Positions 24,001 through 35,094 of a DNA stretch of 64,000 nucleotides are shown piece after piece. Every line of letters starts with the position of its first letter. Position 1 is the stretch's first letter. Source of the stretch: Desmodesmus armatus (taxonomy: Eukaryota > Chlorophyta > Chlorophyceae > Sphaeropleales > Scenedesmaceae); NCBI GenBank assembly GCA_007449985.2, contig VIIQ02000851.1, positions 113,622-177,621 of the forward strand. Reading direction: 5' to 3'. The notes under the pieces are model-generated. The model made no database searches, was not told the DNA's origin, and saw nothing but the letters and a program-made list of their open reading frames with translations. The translations under genes were made by a program, and so were the position numbers.

Positions 24001-27000
24001 TGATGGTGGCTGTGCTGCATGTGTCTGATGACAGTCCCGTGACAGTCTTTCCTGCTGCACCCCTTCTTGACTGCAGTCTGTATCGTGCCTCCTGTGCATC
24101 ATGTCTTGTCTTGTGCACCCTCTACTCATTTTTCTAACACACGCACACAATATAATAGCTACACATGCATGCTCTATGCTCACACACAGACTGACGCCTA
24201 TGAAGGTCTTGCCTTTTGCACTCCTCCCCCCTCACACATGCATTGTCTTGTCTTGTCCCGCCCCCTCCCCAAACACACACACACTCATACATATGACGTT
24301 CTTGTTCTTCTGCACCCCCCCCCCCCCCGCCCACCTTTCAACCCCCCCCCCCACCCCCCCCCCCACCCCCCCCACCCCACCCTGCAGGCCCTTCCTGCAG
24401 GTGTCCGCAGTGAGTATGCTGAGCGCTGGACATCCCTGGAGTCCTCCCTAGGCCGGCCCTCCTTCCACGCCCTGTTTGACCACTTTGTGGTCATAGAGCA
24501 GGCAGCCATAGCAGCAGCAGGAGGAGGCGGCGGCGGCGGCGCGTCTTCTAGCAGCAATGGCAGCAGCCAGCGGGGCGAGCCTGCCAGCAGCAGCAGCAAC
24601 AGCAGTAAGCTTGGAAAGCAGAGAGGCTTCGTGCCTCCTGGCAGTAGCTTACTACACCCTGGCGGCAGTATGGCTGGCGACCATGCTGGCACTAGCAGCG
24701 GCAATGGCAGCAATGGCAGCAGTGGCGCGTCACTAGTGACTGCTGCCGGCAGCAGCAGCAGCAGTAGTGTCCAGCCTGCGCTTGTGCGGCCCGATGTGCT
24801 GCAGCACTTCAGCAGTCACCCGGATGCAGAGGCTGCGCTGGATCAGGTGCTGCAGTATGGCCAGAGGCTGCTGCTGCTGCGCGCGAATGACTGGTCGGCG
24901 CTGGCAGCAGAGGGAGGCACAGGTGAGGGAGGAGGAAGGCAGCTCATCTACTTGGTGGTCTCCTACAGCCTATGCGAGTTTCCTTTGTGGCTTGAAGCAG
25001 CAGCAGCAGAAGAAGAAGAAGGGGTTACAGGGCGACACACGCAGCTACGCTGCAACGACACCCAGCAGAGGATTATAGCATCATTCTTCTGTGCCTCAGC
25101 AGCCCCTTGCCTGGCGCCGTCCGCACTTGTGTGCTGTTTTATGGGACAACTTGCACATGGAGCTCAGAGACCACACCACAGCATAGATGATGATGATTTG
25201 TGTTACATTGGGGCCTGTCAATCCAGACCATAAGCTGCCGACCAGTGGCAACCGGGGACACCAATCCATTATCCCCCCAAAAGTAACAAGGCGCCACCTA
25301 TGACCTGCCTTTTTCAGCAAGTACCTGCGATACACACAGAGTTAACTGACATGCAAGCATGTGCAAGGCATCGAGCATGGAAAGATGCGGCCTTGTGAAG
25401 CGCACATGAACATGGCAAGCATGACTCAGTGACAGGCTCTTGCTGTCCAGTGTGAGCATGTACAAGTAAGAGTGCAGCAAAGCTGTGCAAAATGCAAGCA
25501 AGACAAGTACACATTCACACTGCCTCCTCAACTTCATTAGCCAAGCATGTCGGTGTAAGCATCAGATGAACAAGGAAACAGGGGCAAATGTCAACAGAGA
25601 ATCAGTCAACTGCTGGCACAACAACAACACGGTGAACACTCAAGGTCGATTCCCCAGACACACACAGAAATGGGTGGCTAGGGGAGACCTGAGGGAACCA
25701 GGACTTGGGGGCTGCCTCTAGGGCCACAAAATTCTCCAAAAGCTCCCAAAAGCAAGACACTGCTTGCTGCTGAACCTCAGCCAACTGAGCAGCAGCAGCC
25801 TCTTGCTGCTGCTGTTGTTGCTGCTGCAAAAGCAACTGTTGACGCTGCCGTATCTGTTGCTGATGCTGTTGCTGAGTAGGGGTAAGAGGGGCAGGCTGAA
25901 AAATGTCAGTGATGCGCAGTTGGCCATGTGGGACCTGTACCGCAGCAGCCCTGAGGGCTGCGGTTGTAGCTGCACGCTGCTTTTTCTGCTGCACACCAAT
26001 TTGGCACGCTGCTCTACGGCCCAAGTCCATGGCATTAATAGCAGCAAGGCAAACAACCTGCCACACACCCTTGTGCAGGGTGCAAGCAGTAGATACACCT
26101 CTAGGCCGCTCCATGAGCAACACATGCCACGGCCTCAAAGCACCACAAATCCACCCACCCGACAACTGCTGCGTCAATGCCTCGACAACCGACTGAGCCA
26201 CAGGGCAGTCCCAATAATGATGGCGGCGACCTGCGGATAGGCCAGTAGGCCTAGGGCCACACACACACTCACCCGCCTCCTGGTGTAACCGCTCACCACA
26301 GGCCAAGCCATTCAAAACCAGGCGCCAATACACCTCCTTAAAGCTATTATCCCACCGCACACTCCAAAGCTGGCGTTGAGCAGCATTCACAGCACCAAGA
26401 TGCACGCTCATTGCATCAGGGTTGCCCCTATCCAAGAAAGGAGCAAACTCATCCACAAAATCCACCTGATACGACTTGCGCAAAGAGTTCAAGGGCCGTA
26501 ATTGAAGCTCTGTACCCAACTTGACAGTGAATGCACCAAGAGTGACCGGGACACGCCTACCAATTTTCCAACCCATACATGCTGCCATGTCACTCTCAAC
26601 CTGCAATTCCTGTTGTGTGGGTGGCTTTTCAAAAGTCCTGCCTGACAAGCCATCCGACTGCAGGTAGGCTTCCAATACAGCAGATGTGGAAGAAGTGGCT
26701 GCTTCAGCAGCCTGACGCCACCCGGGCGGTAAGGCTGCCAACAACATGTTGAGATCGTCCATCTCACTATCCGCATCCGCCCAAGGGCCCCGATATGGGT
26801 CTCTGGCAGCCAAAGGCGCCACAACACGAACAGCACGCACCACATCCCCCACAGTAGACAACACACCCCGCAAGTAGCCACCACTCATTTGGTGAGGGTG
26901 GATGTACCTAGGGCGTGGCAACACCTGCAAGCCCCTCGGCCCATTACCATAAGAGCGGTGGGGGACTGCTGTAAACGGATTACCCCAGATTGGGGCATCA

Positions 27001-29819
27001 GCACACCAAGGGCCAGGTTGCAGGTGCAAGGTGGAACCGGATGCACCATCATTTGCAGGCCCTTGTGGATAAGACAACACCTGAGCCGGCCCCAAAGCTT
27101 GCAAACCCTTTAATAACTTCCGCAAAGTGGCAGGTACTGCACCAGCACCGCGCACGGGGGCCACAGGATTGCCAGAATAATTAGTTGTGTCAGGGCGTTG
27201 ATCTACACACGAGCAATCCAAGCATGCAAGGGGCCCCCACCATGGGCATGCCCGGCGCAACATTGCTCTACCCAACAACACCCACGGCTCAGTGGATACT
27301 GCAGGAGCAGTAATAAACTTTGCGGCCCACCAAGCATGGCGAGCCCGAATGTGCTGTAGCCAAGGCAGAACCCCGAAGCCTCCAACCTTGGGCTTGCCCT
27401 GCAGGAGGGTGGCACTCACCCCAGCAAACCTATGGCCTGGGGTATCTGGTGCCACCCCCCCCATCCACCAGCTTTGCCACTGCTGCAGACAAATGCTGAC
27501 ACTGTTGAGTAGAAGGGGGGTTAGCAAACTCTGCACAGTACAACAACTTGGATATACCATAAGATGCAGCAGCCAGTCCCCTTCCAAAAGCAGAGAGCTG
27601 CGTCAAACACGAGAGACGCGAGAGGGCACGCATAACACCCTCAACATTACCGTCCCAGGATTGCTCTCCATCACCTCCAATGCACACTCCCAAAACTGTG
27701 GCAGACAAGACTGTCTGCAGCTCATGCCCGGGAGTATCCTGTTGCTGTTGCTGTTGCTGTGCAAAACGCCTGCGTGCTGCAGGCCCCAACAAAAGCAATT
27801 TAGTCTTCCGCCTGTTAAGGTGCTGGCCTGATGCAGCAGCAAACACCTCCATCTTCTGCAAAAAGGCAGGCACCTCAGATTCAGCGGGCAACAACACCTG
27901 GGTATCATCAGCAAACTGGGTGCTTGTCAAATTGACTCCCAGTACCGTAACACCAATACACCCAATACACCCAATACACCCCCTGGCTTCAAAATACCAA
28001 TAATGGCCCCATCCAAAACCCTGCAGGTACCCTACGCAACCGTCCAATACCACAGAACAACCGACACAACACTGGCACAAGTATATCTTTGAATTTTTTT
28101 GTAGAAAGTCAGAGGCAGCCCATCAGGGCCTGGCGAGGTCCCAGGCCTTGATGACACCATGGCTGTGCTCACCTCCTCAACCGTCACCACCGGTTTCCCA
28201 TCAGCCGGTGCAACACCCCCCGGCTGCAAAGCCCTGATAGCTGCCATAACCTCTGCTTGGGCTGCAGGGTCAATAGCAGGCTGCTTACTGACGTTTGCAT
28301 AGTGCTGAATGGCTACATTGGCAGGCTCTGCCTTCTGCCACACTACCTGCCCTGATGCAGCCCTCAGCATGATGGGCCGACGAGAGTGGCCCCCCTCCAA
28401 CGCCTTTATCTGCTGCGTGATGACTGGCTGCGCCCGCTCCCCATGATGAAGCCACTGGAGCCGCTGCAGCCGATCACAAGCATCACACGCCTGCTGCTGG
28501 TGTTTGCGCAGAGCTAAACGGGCTGCCAGCACGGCTTCCATAGCAGCAGAGATCTGCTGCTGTGACGTAGCTCTGGCTAGTGCAGCAGCTGCTGTCTTCA
28601 CTTGCTGCATTTGAGCCTGTGCATCCCGCGGGGGCCGGGCACTGCGCCACACCCTGTTGGCCTGCCGCAGCCTTTCATAGGAGCGGCGCGTGAACCTCGG
28701 CCACCAATCCAACACCCCCTCATCATCCCCGGGAATCCCCTGCACCTCATCCCTCAGCCACTGCGAGACTTCTGATCTAAGCTGTGGCAAGGCCATGAAA
28801 TCCAGCCGAGCCCTAGGGAGGCCAGGCCCCCTGGCGGCTGGTGCAAGGATAGGCAGCAACTCACACAACACCATGTCATGGTCAGAGAAGCTGGAGGGCT
28901 CACACGTGCATGACAAGATGTGTGGAGCCAAAGCAGCGCTGCCATAAAACCTATCATGGCGTGCTGCATGCCCATTTGATCTACTAAAATAAGTATAACA
29001 TTTAGCAGAGGGATGCTTCGCCCTGAAGATGTCCACTGCTTCAGGCGCTGCACTCAGCAGCGCCTCAGCAGACCCGGAGTCCCCATGCACATCCCCCTCC
29101 GGCTGCGCCCTCTTGTGCCTTCTATCCCCAACAGGATCTGGCACAAAATTCCAGTCTCCCATGAAGAGAGATCCTTGTGGCCGCCGCTGCCAAGCAGCAG
29201 CCACAGAGCTGCGAATGAACGCAGCTCTAGGCCTGGGTTCGTTGGGGCAATACACACTGCCAAACTGCAGATTGTGCCCTCCCCACTTGACCCCAGCCGA
29301 AACCAACCTACCCCCCCAGTCAAAGTCAGTGTTCGCCTCCGGGCGCAAATCCAACACACCCTGCTCCACCAAATCCCGCCGAAACAGCAGCAGCACACCT
29401 GCAGATGCAGTTGCTGCTACGTTGGGGCCGCCCGGACCTCAAAACCCGAGTGCTGTTCCCGGCGCTGCGCAGCATATACCGTCACAGCTGCGTTGAGCCG
29501 GTTGACAAAATCAAACATCCCCACTTCCCCCAGCTTTACCTCCTGCAGCCCCAAGACATCCACTGCGTGGTCCACCGCGTCGTGAGCCAACACAGTGGTG
29601 CTGGCTGCAAGCTGGCCAGCCACATTGAGTGTGGCGACCTTGAGGGTGGGCCGCCTAATGGCTGGCCTGAGCTGCTGGTGTGTTACTGGCATTAACTGAA
29701 GGGCCCACCCTCACCTTCTTTGCGCGCTGCTTCCAGGGACTGCAATCCTGGTCAGCTGCGCGCTTCTCCAGCGACCAATCCATGCCGCCGCTGTCAGCAG
29801 CAGCTGCTTCCCCCAGTGT

Positions 29820-29852
<33 letters not shown>

Positions 29853-32800
29853 CATTGCAGAGCAATGAAGCCTGTCGATATCCATTGTGTCAGTGTCTGA
29901 TGCAGCAGCTGCCACGGACAAGGTGTCCCGTATGTTGCTGCTGACTTTGCCGGCGCTGCAGCTGTGCCCCAGGGCACTGCTGCTGCCGCCCTTGCACTTG
30001 CTGCTGCTGCTGCTGCTGCTGCCCTTGCTGCAGCTGTCACCGCCAGCACAATCGGATTTGCAGCTGCCAGCGCTGCTGTTAGTGAGGCAGCTGCTTTTGC
30101 TGCCCCCTACGCCGGCACTGTTGCTGGTTGTGACACTCCCGTTGCTGTTGCCACTGTTAGTGTCAGCGGTGAGGGTTTGGCTGCTGCCCTTGCGACTGCT
30201 GCCACTGCGGCCGCTACTACTGCTGCCACCGCTACTGCTGCCGCCACTGCCAGTGCTGCCTCGGCAAGGCTTTCCACTGCTGCTGCTGCTGGTGTTGCTG
30301 ACAGGAGCAGCACCGTACTCAGGGCAGCACCCATCTACCATGGCCAGCAGCATGTCCTCCTTCGCTTTGCTGCTGTCTGGTGTGCCGTAGGCCGCGGTTG
30401 GTACGTCTAACAGCCGGATTGCCTTGTCCAGTGCAGTGACGCGACCGGCTGTCAGATGATGATGATGATGATGAATTGTGTTACATTGGGCCTGTCAATC
30501 CAGACCATAAGCTGCCGACCAGTGGCAACCGGGGACACCAATCCATTATCCCCCAAAAGTAACAAGGCGCCACCTATGACCTGCCTTTTTCAGCAAGTAC
30601 CTGCGATACACACAGAGTTAACTGACATGCAAGCATGTGCAAGGCATCGAGCATGGAAAGATGCGGCCTTGTGAAGCGCACATGAACATGGCAAGCATGA
30701 CTCAGTGACAGGCTCTTGCTGTCCAGTGTGAGCATGTACAGATGTTGTGCGGCTAGCTATGATCCGTGTGGATGTTTTTTGGTGTCATTTGCGACGTTTT
30801 TGAGCCTTTTTGGGAGTGCGCGCGAAACCCTAAACCCTGACGAAAAAGGCGTTCCATAGAGGGCTTTTTTGGGCGTGTTGCACATGTGAAGCCCTGTTAG
30901 CTCAGTTGGTTAGAGCACTGTGCTAATAACGCAGGGGTCGCTGGTTCAAGCCCAGCACGGGGCACTTTTGTCGGGCTGTGTCAGCCTTTTGGCGGCATGT
31001 TCAGCTGCTCCTGAGGGGAGGGGGGAAGGGGTGGATCTGAGTGTGAGGTGGGGGAGGGGAGGAAGGAGACGAGTAAGAACTTGAGGTGTGCTCCTTGCCT
31101 GATGACTCCTAGCAGCTCTGGGTCCTAGGTGCTGTGGCGTCGTTGGACTGCCTGGTTGCGTCCGTCCGTTGCTGGGTTTAGTTGCAGCGTAGCTGCTTGC
31201 GTAGCCCTTGTAACACCTTCTTCTTCTGCGTCGTTGGACTGCCATCTTGGGGTCTGAAGCATGGTTTGATTCCCTCCCCATCCTCTCCCCCCCCCCCCCC
31301 CCCCGGGACCTGCAGGTCCAGCCGTTGCTGCTGAGCTGAAAGATGCGTCTTTCTTCATCAACCTTCTGTCCGATGACTCCTGGCGACCCTGGGTGCTGAG
31401 CTGCCTGAACCCCTGTCCTCCCCTGCTCCTGCCCCTCTCCCCTCCAAGCAAACTATGCTGGTTGTGTTTGCTTGGGTGTACACCTCACTTACTCCTATAT
31501 GTTGAACCCCCCCCCCCCCCCCCCCGCAGGTCCAGCCATCGCTGCTGAGCTGGAAGAGGCGTGTTTCTTCATCAACCTTCTGTCTGATGACTCATGGCAG
31601 CCCTGGGTGTTGGAGTTCTTCTACCAGAGTGAGGATGATGCCAAGCGGGCAGCTTTCCTCAGGGGGGCAGAGGTGCTGCAGCTCTACTGCGAGCTGAAAC
31701 AGGATGAGGGCTTCAAACAGCAGAGGTGAGACAACCTTCATTTGTTCAGTGCTGATTTGGTTCGTGCTGGGGGCGGGGGTGGAGGTGGTGGGTGACGGCA
31801 GGGGGGCAGCTCTACTGCGAGCTGAAGCAGGGCGAGGGATTCAACCAGCAGAGGTCAGTCAATTTGTCTTCACACTGGAGTTTGGGAGGGGGAGTGTAGA
31901 GTGGGGTTTTGAATTGGTATATTGGTAGGGGAGGAGCTCTACTGCCAGCTGAAACAGGACGAGGGCTTCAAACAGCAGCGGTGAGGCGGCCACTCACTCT
32001 TTGTGACTTGTAGTTTGGGGTTTGGCGGGGGGGGGGGATATCGGCAGGGGAGCAGCTGTACTGTAAGGTGAAACAGGACGAGGGCTTCAAACAGCAGAGG
32101 CGAGTCAGTGGGGAGGGGGCAGGGTGGGGTGGATGAGTACTTTCTGGTCCTGTCATCCATGTGCAGCGGAGGTTCACCTTTTCTTCACCTCGTCTCCCCT
32201 TGCCAACTGTGGTCAAAATACAGTTGCAGTTACACAGTTACAGTAATTGGCTCAGCAAAAGCTGAGCAACCCACAAGGGAGCCAGAGGCTCATGGGGGAA
32301 AATGTTCCCGCGTCCCTGTTGCTGCTGCAGGTGGCTGTCTGTTGGTGCGCAGCTGCTGCGTCGGCCGTTCTATTCGGACCAAGTGCTGGACACACTGGCG
32401 CTGTCAGCGGGTGAGTGAGAGTGAGGAGTGAGGAAGGATGGCAACTGCGTGAGAATTGTCAAGTAAGGGATGGGGACTAACAGCTGAGTGAAGCCGCGTG
32501 AGCCTACATGGGGTGCACCTCTATTACGCATCTTTCACGGTTTGGCCACTCTCTCAATCCTCTCAAATCACACACATTGCTCCCCCACTACCACCCCACG
32601 TGTGACGCCCCCCCCCCCCTTTTGTGACCCACCCACCTTGTTTACCCCCCCCCCCACCCCTTCTCCAGATGAGGCTGAGGACTTCATTAAGCTGCTAGAC
32701 AGCCGTGAGCTTGCTGCATCAGCTGAGCAGGGCCTGCTGGTGCACCTGCTGCTGCGCGCTGACAGCATCAACAGACGAATAACAGACTGGAGGAAACTCA

Positions 32801-35094
32801 AGGTGAGCTGGGTGTGGGCTGTGTGTGTCGTGGGCGGGTGGAGTGGCGGCAGCAAGTGGTCTGCATGTCTGTTGACAAATGAAATGTTGTGAGTGAAGTC
32901 TGTTGACTCAGTGAGCGGAGCTGTCGAGCCACATAGCTACAAACCTCAATTCCTTGAATCATGGGGCCTGGAAGGGACAAGGATTGAAGGAAGGATTCCA
33001 GTTAACCCTGGGGTTGTCATCATCAGTGCAACAATGTTCTGCTGCTGCTGCTGCAGGTTGAGAAAATCATGCCGAGCAACCCTCCAGAGCGGTCCAAGTG
33101 GCGCAAACAGAAGCTGCATCTACCAGCACTGTCAGAGGAAGACTACACAGCAGCAGCCAGCAGCAGCAGCAGCAGCACTGGGTACGGTCTCTTCAACCCT
33201 AGCAGCAGGAGCCGCAGTAGCAGCGGCGGCAGCAGCAGCAGCAGGGGTAGCAAAGGCAACCGTAGCAGGACCACCAGCAGCAGCAACAGCAGCAGACGCA
33301 CGTCTGAGCGCTCTACAGTAGCAGGCGACAGCAGCACCAGCAGTATTGATAGCACAGCAGCTGCCCCCAGCAGCAGCAGCAGCAGCAGTAGTATTGTGCC
33401 GTCAGGCATGCGAGAGGTGCGGTACTGGCATGAGATTACTCGCAGCCATTGGCACAACAGGCTCGGCAACCTGCTGCTGCTGCAGCCCACAGGGAGAGAG
33501 GTGGGTGGGGGATAGGGGTGCACCAAGGGGGGGGGGGCGAGCGCAGGCATATGGCAGATTGCGGTACATGGTTGATGCTTTGTCAATGTAATCCCCTTCT
33601 TTGTGCCTTCCCTGCCGCACCTGGATCCACTGCTTTTCCCTATCTTCTTGCCTCTCCTGACCGTTGCTCGACCTCTATCTTATGCATACGTCCTCCTGTG
33701 CCTGTGTGTCACTGTGCCCTGCAGGCCCCTGGCAGCAGCCACCTGTCTGCCGACCTGCCCACCAAGCTGGCCTACTACGAGGCATGTGCAGCAGACGAAC
33801 ACTTCCCTGACTTCACAGGTGGGACCCAAGGGGGGGGGGGGGGGGCTGTTCTGTGAGGCTGATTGTGGGTGCGGTGGGGCCCGGGGGAGGGGGGGGGGCT
33901 GCTCAAGTGCGTGGGGCAGGGTTTGGGGGGGGGGGGGGTCCGAGAGGCTGATCGTGGTAGGGTGGACTGAGTACGTCCGCCTGCAAGGGTCTGAGCGGGG
34001 AAGGATGGAGGCGTGTGTGTGTGTGTGGGCTGGGGGGTGTCTCCATAGTGGTAGCTTTTGCAGGACGGGGCAGGGGAACGCTAAAGGGAAGTGGGGGGAG
34101 AGGAATGAGGAAAGCCTTTGGTAGGACAGGAAAGGTGCCAAACTGGCTCTGCCTTGGCAGCTTCAATTTGGCGGGGTGCCGGCACTCTGTGTGGCTTGGC
34201 AATGCCTTGTGGACAGGACGCTGGCTGGGGTGCATGCATCCATCCTCTCTGTGTCTGTCTGCTTCTCCTACATGCTGTCGCACTATGCGTATCATTCCAT
34301 GCATGCATGCGACAGCGCAAAACCACCTACAGGTTGATTTTTCTTGGTTGCACACTGCAGCTGTGAACAGTCCACCTGCAGGTGGTGTTGCGCTGTTGCA
34401 TACATGCATGGAGTGTTACGCGTAGTTTGACAGCTTCTAGGGCCAGTCTGCAGCAGCAGCAGCAGCAGCAGTCCGTCAGCAGTCTGGCGACAGTCCGGCA
34501 CACCTGCACAGCAACCCTGCACACTCCAGCGCTGTTGTGAACGTGATCACTGTCCTGGTGGTGTTGATTTGGAAGTGTCCAAGGGGGGCGCCCCCCCCCC
34601 ACCACCACCACCACCAGCTGGCCACACACAACTGAGACAGGTTGCCTGACTGCCAGGGGCCGGAGGCTAAGCCTCACCGATGAGGGACACCTAACACACC
34701 TGGTGTGTTTGAGAGCCCGCTTGAGGAGCTGGGGCTCGACTCTGTTCCAACGTCTGATGTTGCGCTCAAAGGGGGGCTGGCTGATTTGTTGAGCCTGCAT
34801 TGGTGCTTGTCTGGGTCTGTCTGTGACTGGCTTTGTGGTATGTTGTGTGGCGTGTTTCGCTGCAGGTGCCCTTTTTTCCCGCCTGGCTGGGTCAAATCAT
34901 GTTGAAAGACTAATAATTGACCATCACATGCTGCTCTTTCGACGGTGCATGCTGCAGGTGGTGTTGTGAGTGGGCGCTACAGCCGTGACATGTTCAGCCC
35001 TGAGGAGTGCAGGCAGCGACACGCTGACATCATCAGCAGGCTCATTGCAGTGTTCACATTGCAGGGCAGCAGCAGCGGCAGTTCTGGGTTATGA
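21016..35094 (+). CDS. DUF262-DUF1524 protein, GmrSD-like (type IV restriction enzyme family), nuclear-encoded
   Basis: Thirteen exons: 21016-21309, 21488-21598, 22178-22335, 22726-22769, 23093-23376, 23853-23999, 24388-24922, 31530-31725, 32331-32410, 32669-32802, 33057-33500, 33725-33818, 34958-35094. All borders are GT-AG, every phase matches, and the 2658 bases give 885 residues plus stop with no correction. The N-terminus (MFCLSPSLRSLGPRVRVPG, Arg/Ser-rich, few acids) looks like an organelle transit peptide. DUF262 follows: VPEYQRPYAW (about residue 90), VIDGQQRLTTL (about 136), and FKIFSTLNGRGVDLAVIDK. These are the ParB/Srx-like nucleotide-binding motifs. The DUF1524 (HNH nuclease) part has VEKIMPSNPP, RLGNLLLL and a C-terminal RYSRDMFSPEECRQRH. 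The usual His of the E-H-I-x-P motif is Lys here, so nuclease activity is doubtful. In bacteria this architecture cuts modified DNA, using NTPs. Ser-rich linkers (24540-24770, 33155-33390) lengthen it beyond its relatives. Confidence 0.88.
25186..25464 (-). repeat. LINE 3' UTR, copy at the element's own 3' end
   Basis: About 279 bases starting (plus strand) with four GAT units and ending CATGTACA. It is almost identical to 30455-30740, with differences only in GAT number and in G and C run length. On the element's strand it ends in ATC repeats, a simple-repeat tail as used by several LINE lineages in place of poly(A). Confidence 0.85.
25602..27480 (-). pseudogene. LINE C-terminal domain with zinc knuckle
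   Basis: About 620 codons open after a frame change at a G run near 27450. It includes RRHHYWDCPVAQ preceded by GECVCGPRP, a Cys-Cys-His-Cys style motif found near the C-termini of plant and algal LINE ORF2 proteins. It ends in a Gln-rich tail coded by CAG repeats. This is the longest intact frame of the element, but it is separated from a working RT. Confidence 0.75.
27430..29692 (-). pseudogene. LINE endonuclease and truncated reverse transcriptase
   Basis: Motifs in order: KVATLNVAGQ and LQEVKL (frame ending 29417), then after a frame change near 29400 GDWNFVPDP, ARHDRFYGS (a worn S-R-I-D-R-F-Y) and FSDHDMVLCELL. These are the landmark residues of APE-type LINE endonucleases. RT block 1 follows as SPGPDGLPLTFYKK near 28100. 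The next blocks are absent: the sequence jumps through a 9-bp tandem repeat (CCAATACAC, 27953-27980) to STQFADDTQVLLP near 27900. The deletion removes the RT fingers and the region before the catalytic DD. Confidence 0.85.
29655..30454 (-). pseudogene. LINE ORF1-like frame, 5' truncated
   Basis: Open from the element's upstream boundary. It begins LTAGRVTALDKAIRLLDVP, then a long Ser/Gly region, a CAG-coded Gln run, and a basic C-terminus (KKVRVGP). There is no start codon before the boundary with the neighbouring 3' UTR copy, so the N-terminus is missing. No RRM or CCHC knuckle is visible. It overlaps the endonuclease frame by about 38 bases in another reading frame, so it may be the N-terminal part of one original polyprotein. 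Confidence 0.6.
30455..30740 (-). repeat. Second LINE 3' UTR, a solo 5'-truncated copy
   Basis: Nearly identical to 25186-25464, with six GAT units. On the minus strand its ATC tail is followed directly by the truncated ORF1-like frame of the larger element. The sequences diverge at CATGTACA on the other side. This is what a severely 5'-truncated insertion leaves. It makes a head-to-tail LINE pair. Confidence 0.8.
30891..30964 (+). tRNA. trnI-AAU: tRNA-Ile (anticodon AAT)
   Basis: A full cloverleaf can be drawn. The acceptor stem GCCCTGT pairs with ACGGGGC (one T-G). The D arm contains GCTCAGTTGGTTAGAGC. The anticodon stem CTGTG/CGCAG encloses the loop CTAATAA with anticodon AAT at 30925-30927. 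The variable loop is GGGTC, and the T arm is GCTGG-TTCAAGC-CCAGC. The discriminator base is A. The A-box and B-box promoters are inside the gene. There is no intron. It lies in sense orientation within intron 7 of the DUF262-DUF1524 gene. Confidence 0.97.
30966..30969 (+). terminator. Pol III T4 terminator of tRNA-Ile
   Basis: Four T residues start two bases after the discriminator base, the usual RNA polymerase III stop signal. Confidence 0.85.
31316..31388 (+). repeat. Partial upstream copy of DUF262-DUF1524 exon 8
   Basis: It has its own acceptor (CTGCAG before 31316) and reads GPAVAAELKDASFFINLL..SWRPWVL, matching the first third of exon 31530-31725. It then runs into unrelated sequence without a donor, so splicing into it would break the protein. 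Confidence 0.8.
31804..32099 (+). repeat. Three tandem copies of the 3' end of DUF262-DUF1524 exon 8
   Basis: Segments ending at 31853, 31980 and 32099 repeat the last ~45 bases of exon 8 (core LYCELKQDEGFKQQR), spaced 119-128 bp apart. The first two keep AG|GT donors in the same phase as the true exon end at 31725. The last has AG|GC. Alternative use of these donors would insert intron sequence, so they may be decoys or harmless debris. Confidence 0.8.
34268..34446. repeat. Foldback (inverted repeat) in intron 12 of the DUF262-DUF1524 gene
   Basis: The left arm 34268-34333 and the right arm 34375-34446 are imperfect reverse complements over about 65 bases (shared core CCATGCATG..GCGACAGCGC against its complement), with a loop of about 41 bases. 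As RNA it would form a long imperfect hairpin. It could be a small foldback MITE or a microRNA-type precursor. Nothing else in the sequence decides between these. Confidence 0.65.

Larger units (their letters stand above)
25186..30454 (-). mobile_element. Dead LINE (non-LTR retrotransposon) antisense in intron 7 of the DUF262-DUF1524 gene
   Basis: Read on the minus strand, the element has a 5'-truncated ORF1-like frame, an APE-type endonuclease, the start of a reverse transcriptase, a YADD-like box (FADDTQVLL), a long C-terminal domain with a Cys/His zinc knuckle, and a 3' UTR ending in an ATC repeat at 25186-25197. The endonuclease-RT arrangement and zinc-knuckle C-terminus fit the L1-type LINEs of plants and algae. 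The RT core between block 1 and FADD is deleted and there are several frame breaks, so it cannot move by itself. It lies between host exons 24922 and 31530, opposite to the host gene. Confidence 0.9.

Noticed and set aside
25186..30454. An active retrotransposon
   Set aside because: The RT core before FADD is deleted, the endonuclease and C-terminal frames are broken and the 5' end is missing.
25186..30740. LTR retrotransposon, because ~280-bp direct repeats flank the coding part
   Set aside because: The coding part is endonuclease-RT of LINE type without protease, integrase or RNase H. The repeats end in ATC tails and lack the TG...CA ends and primer-binding site of LTRs.
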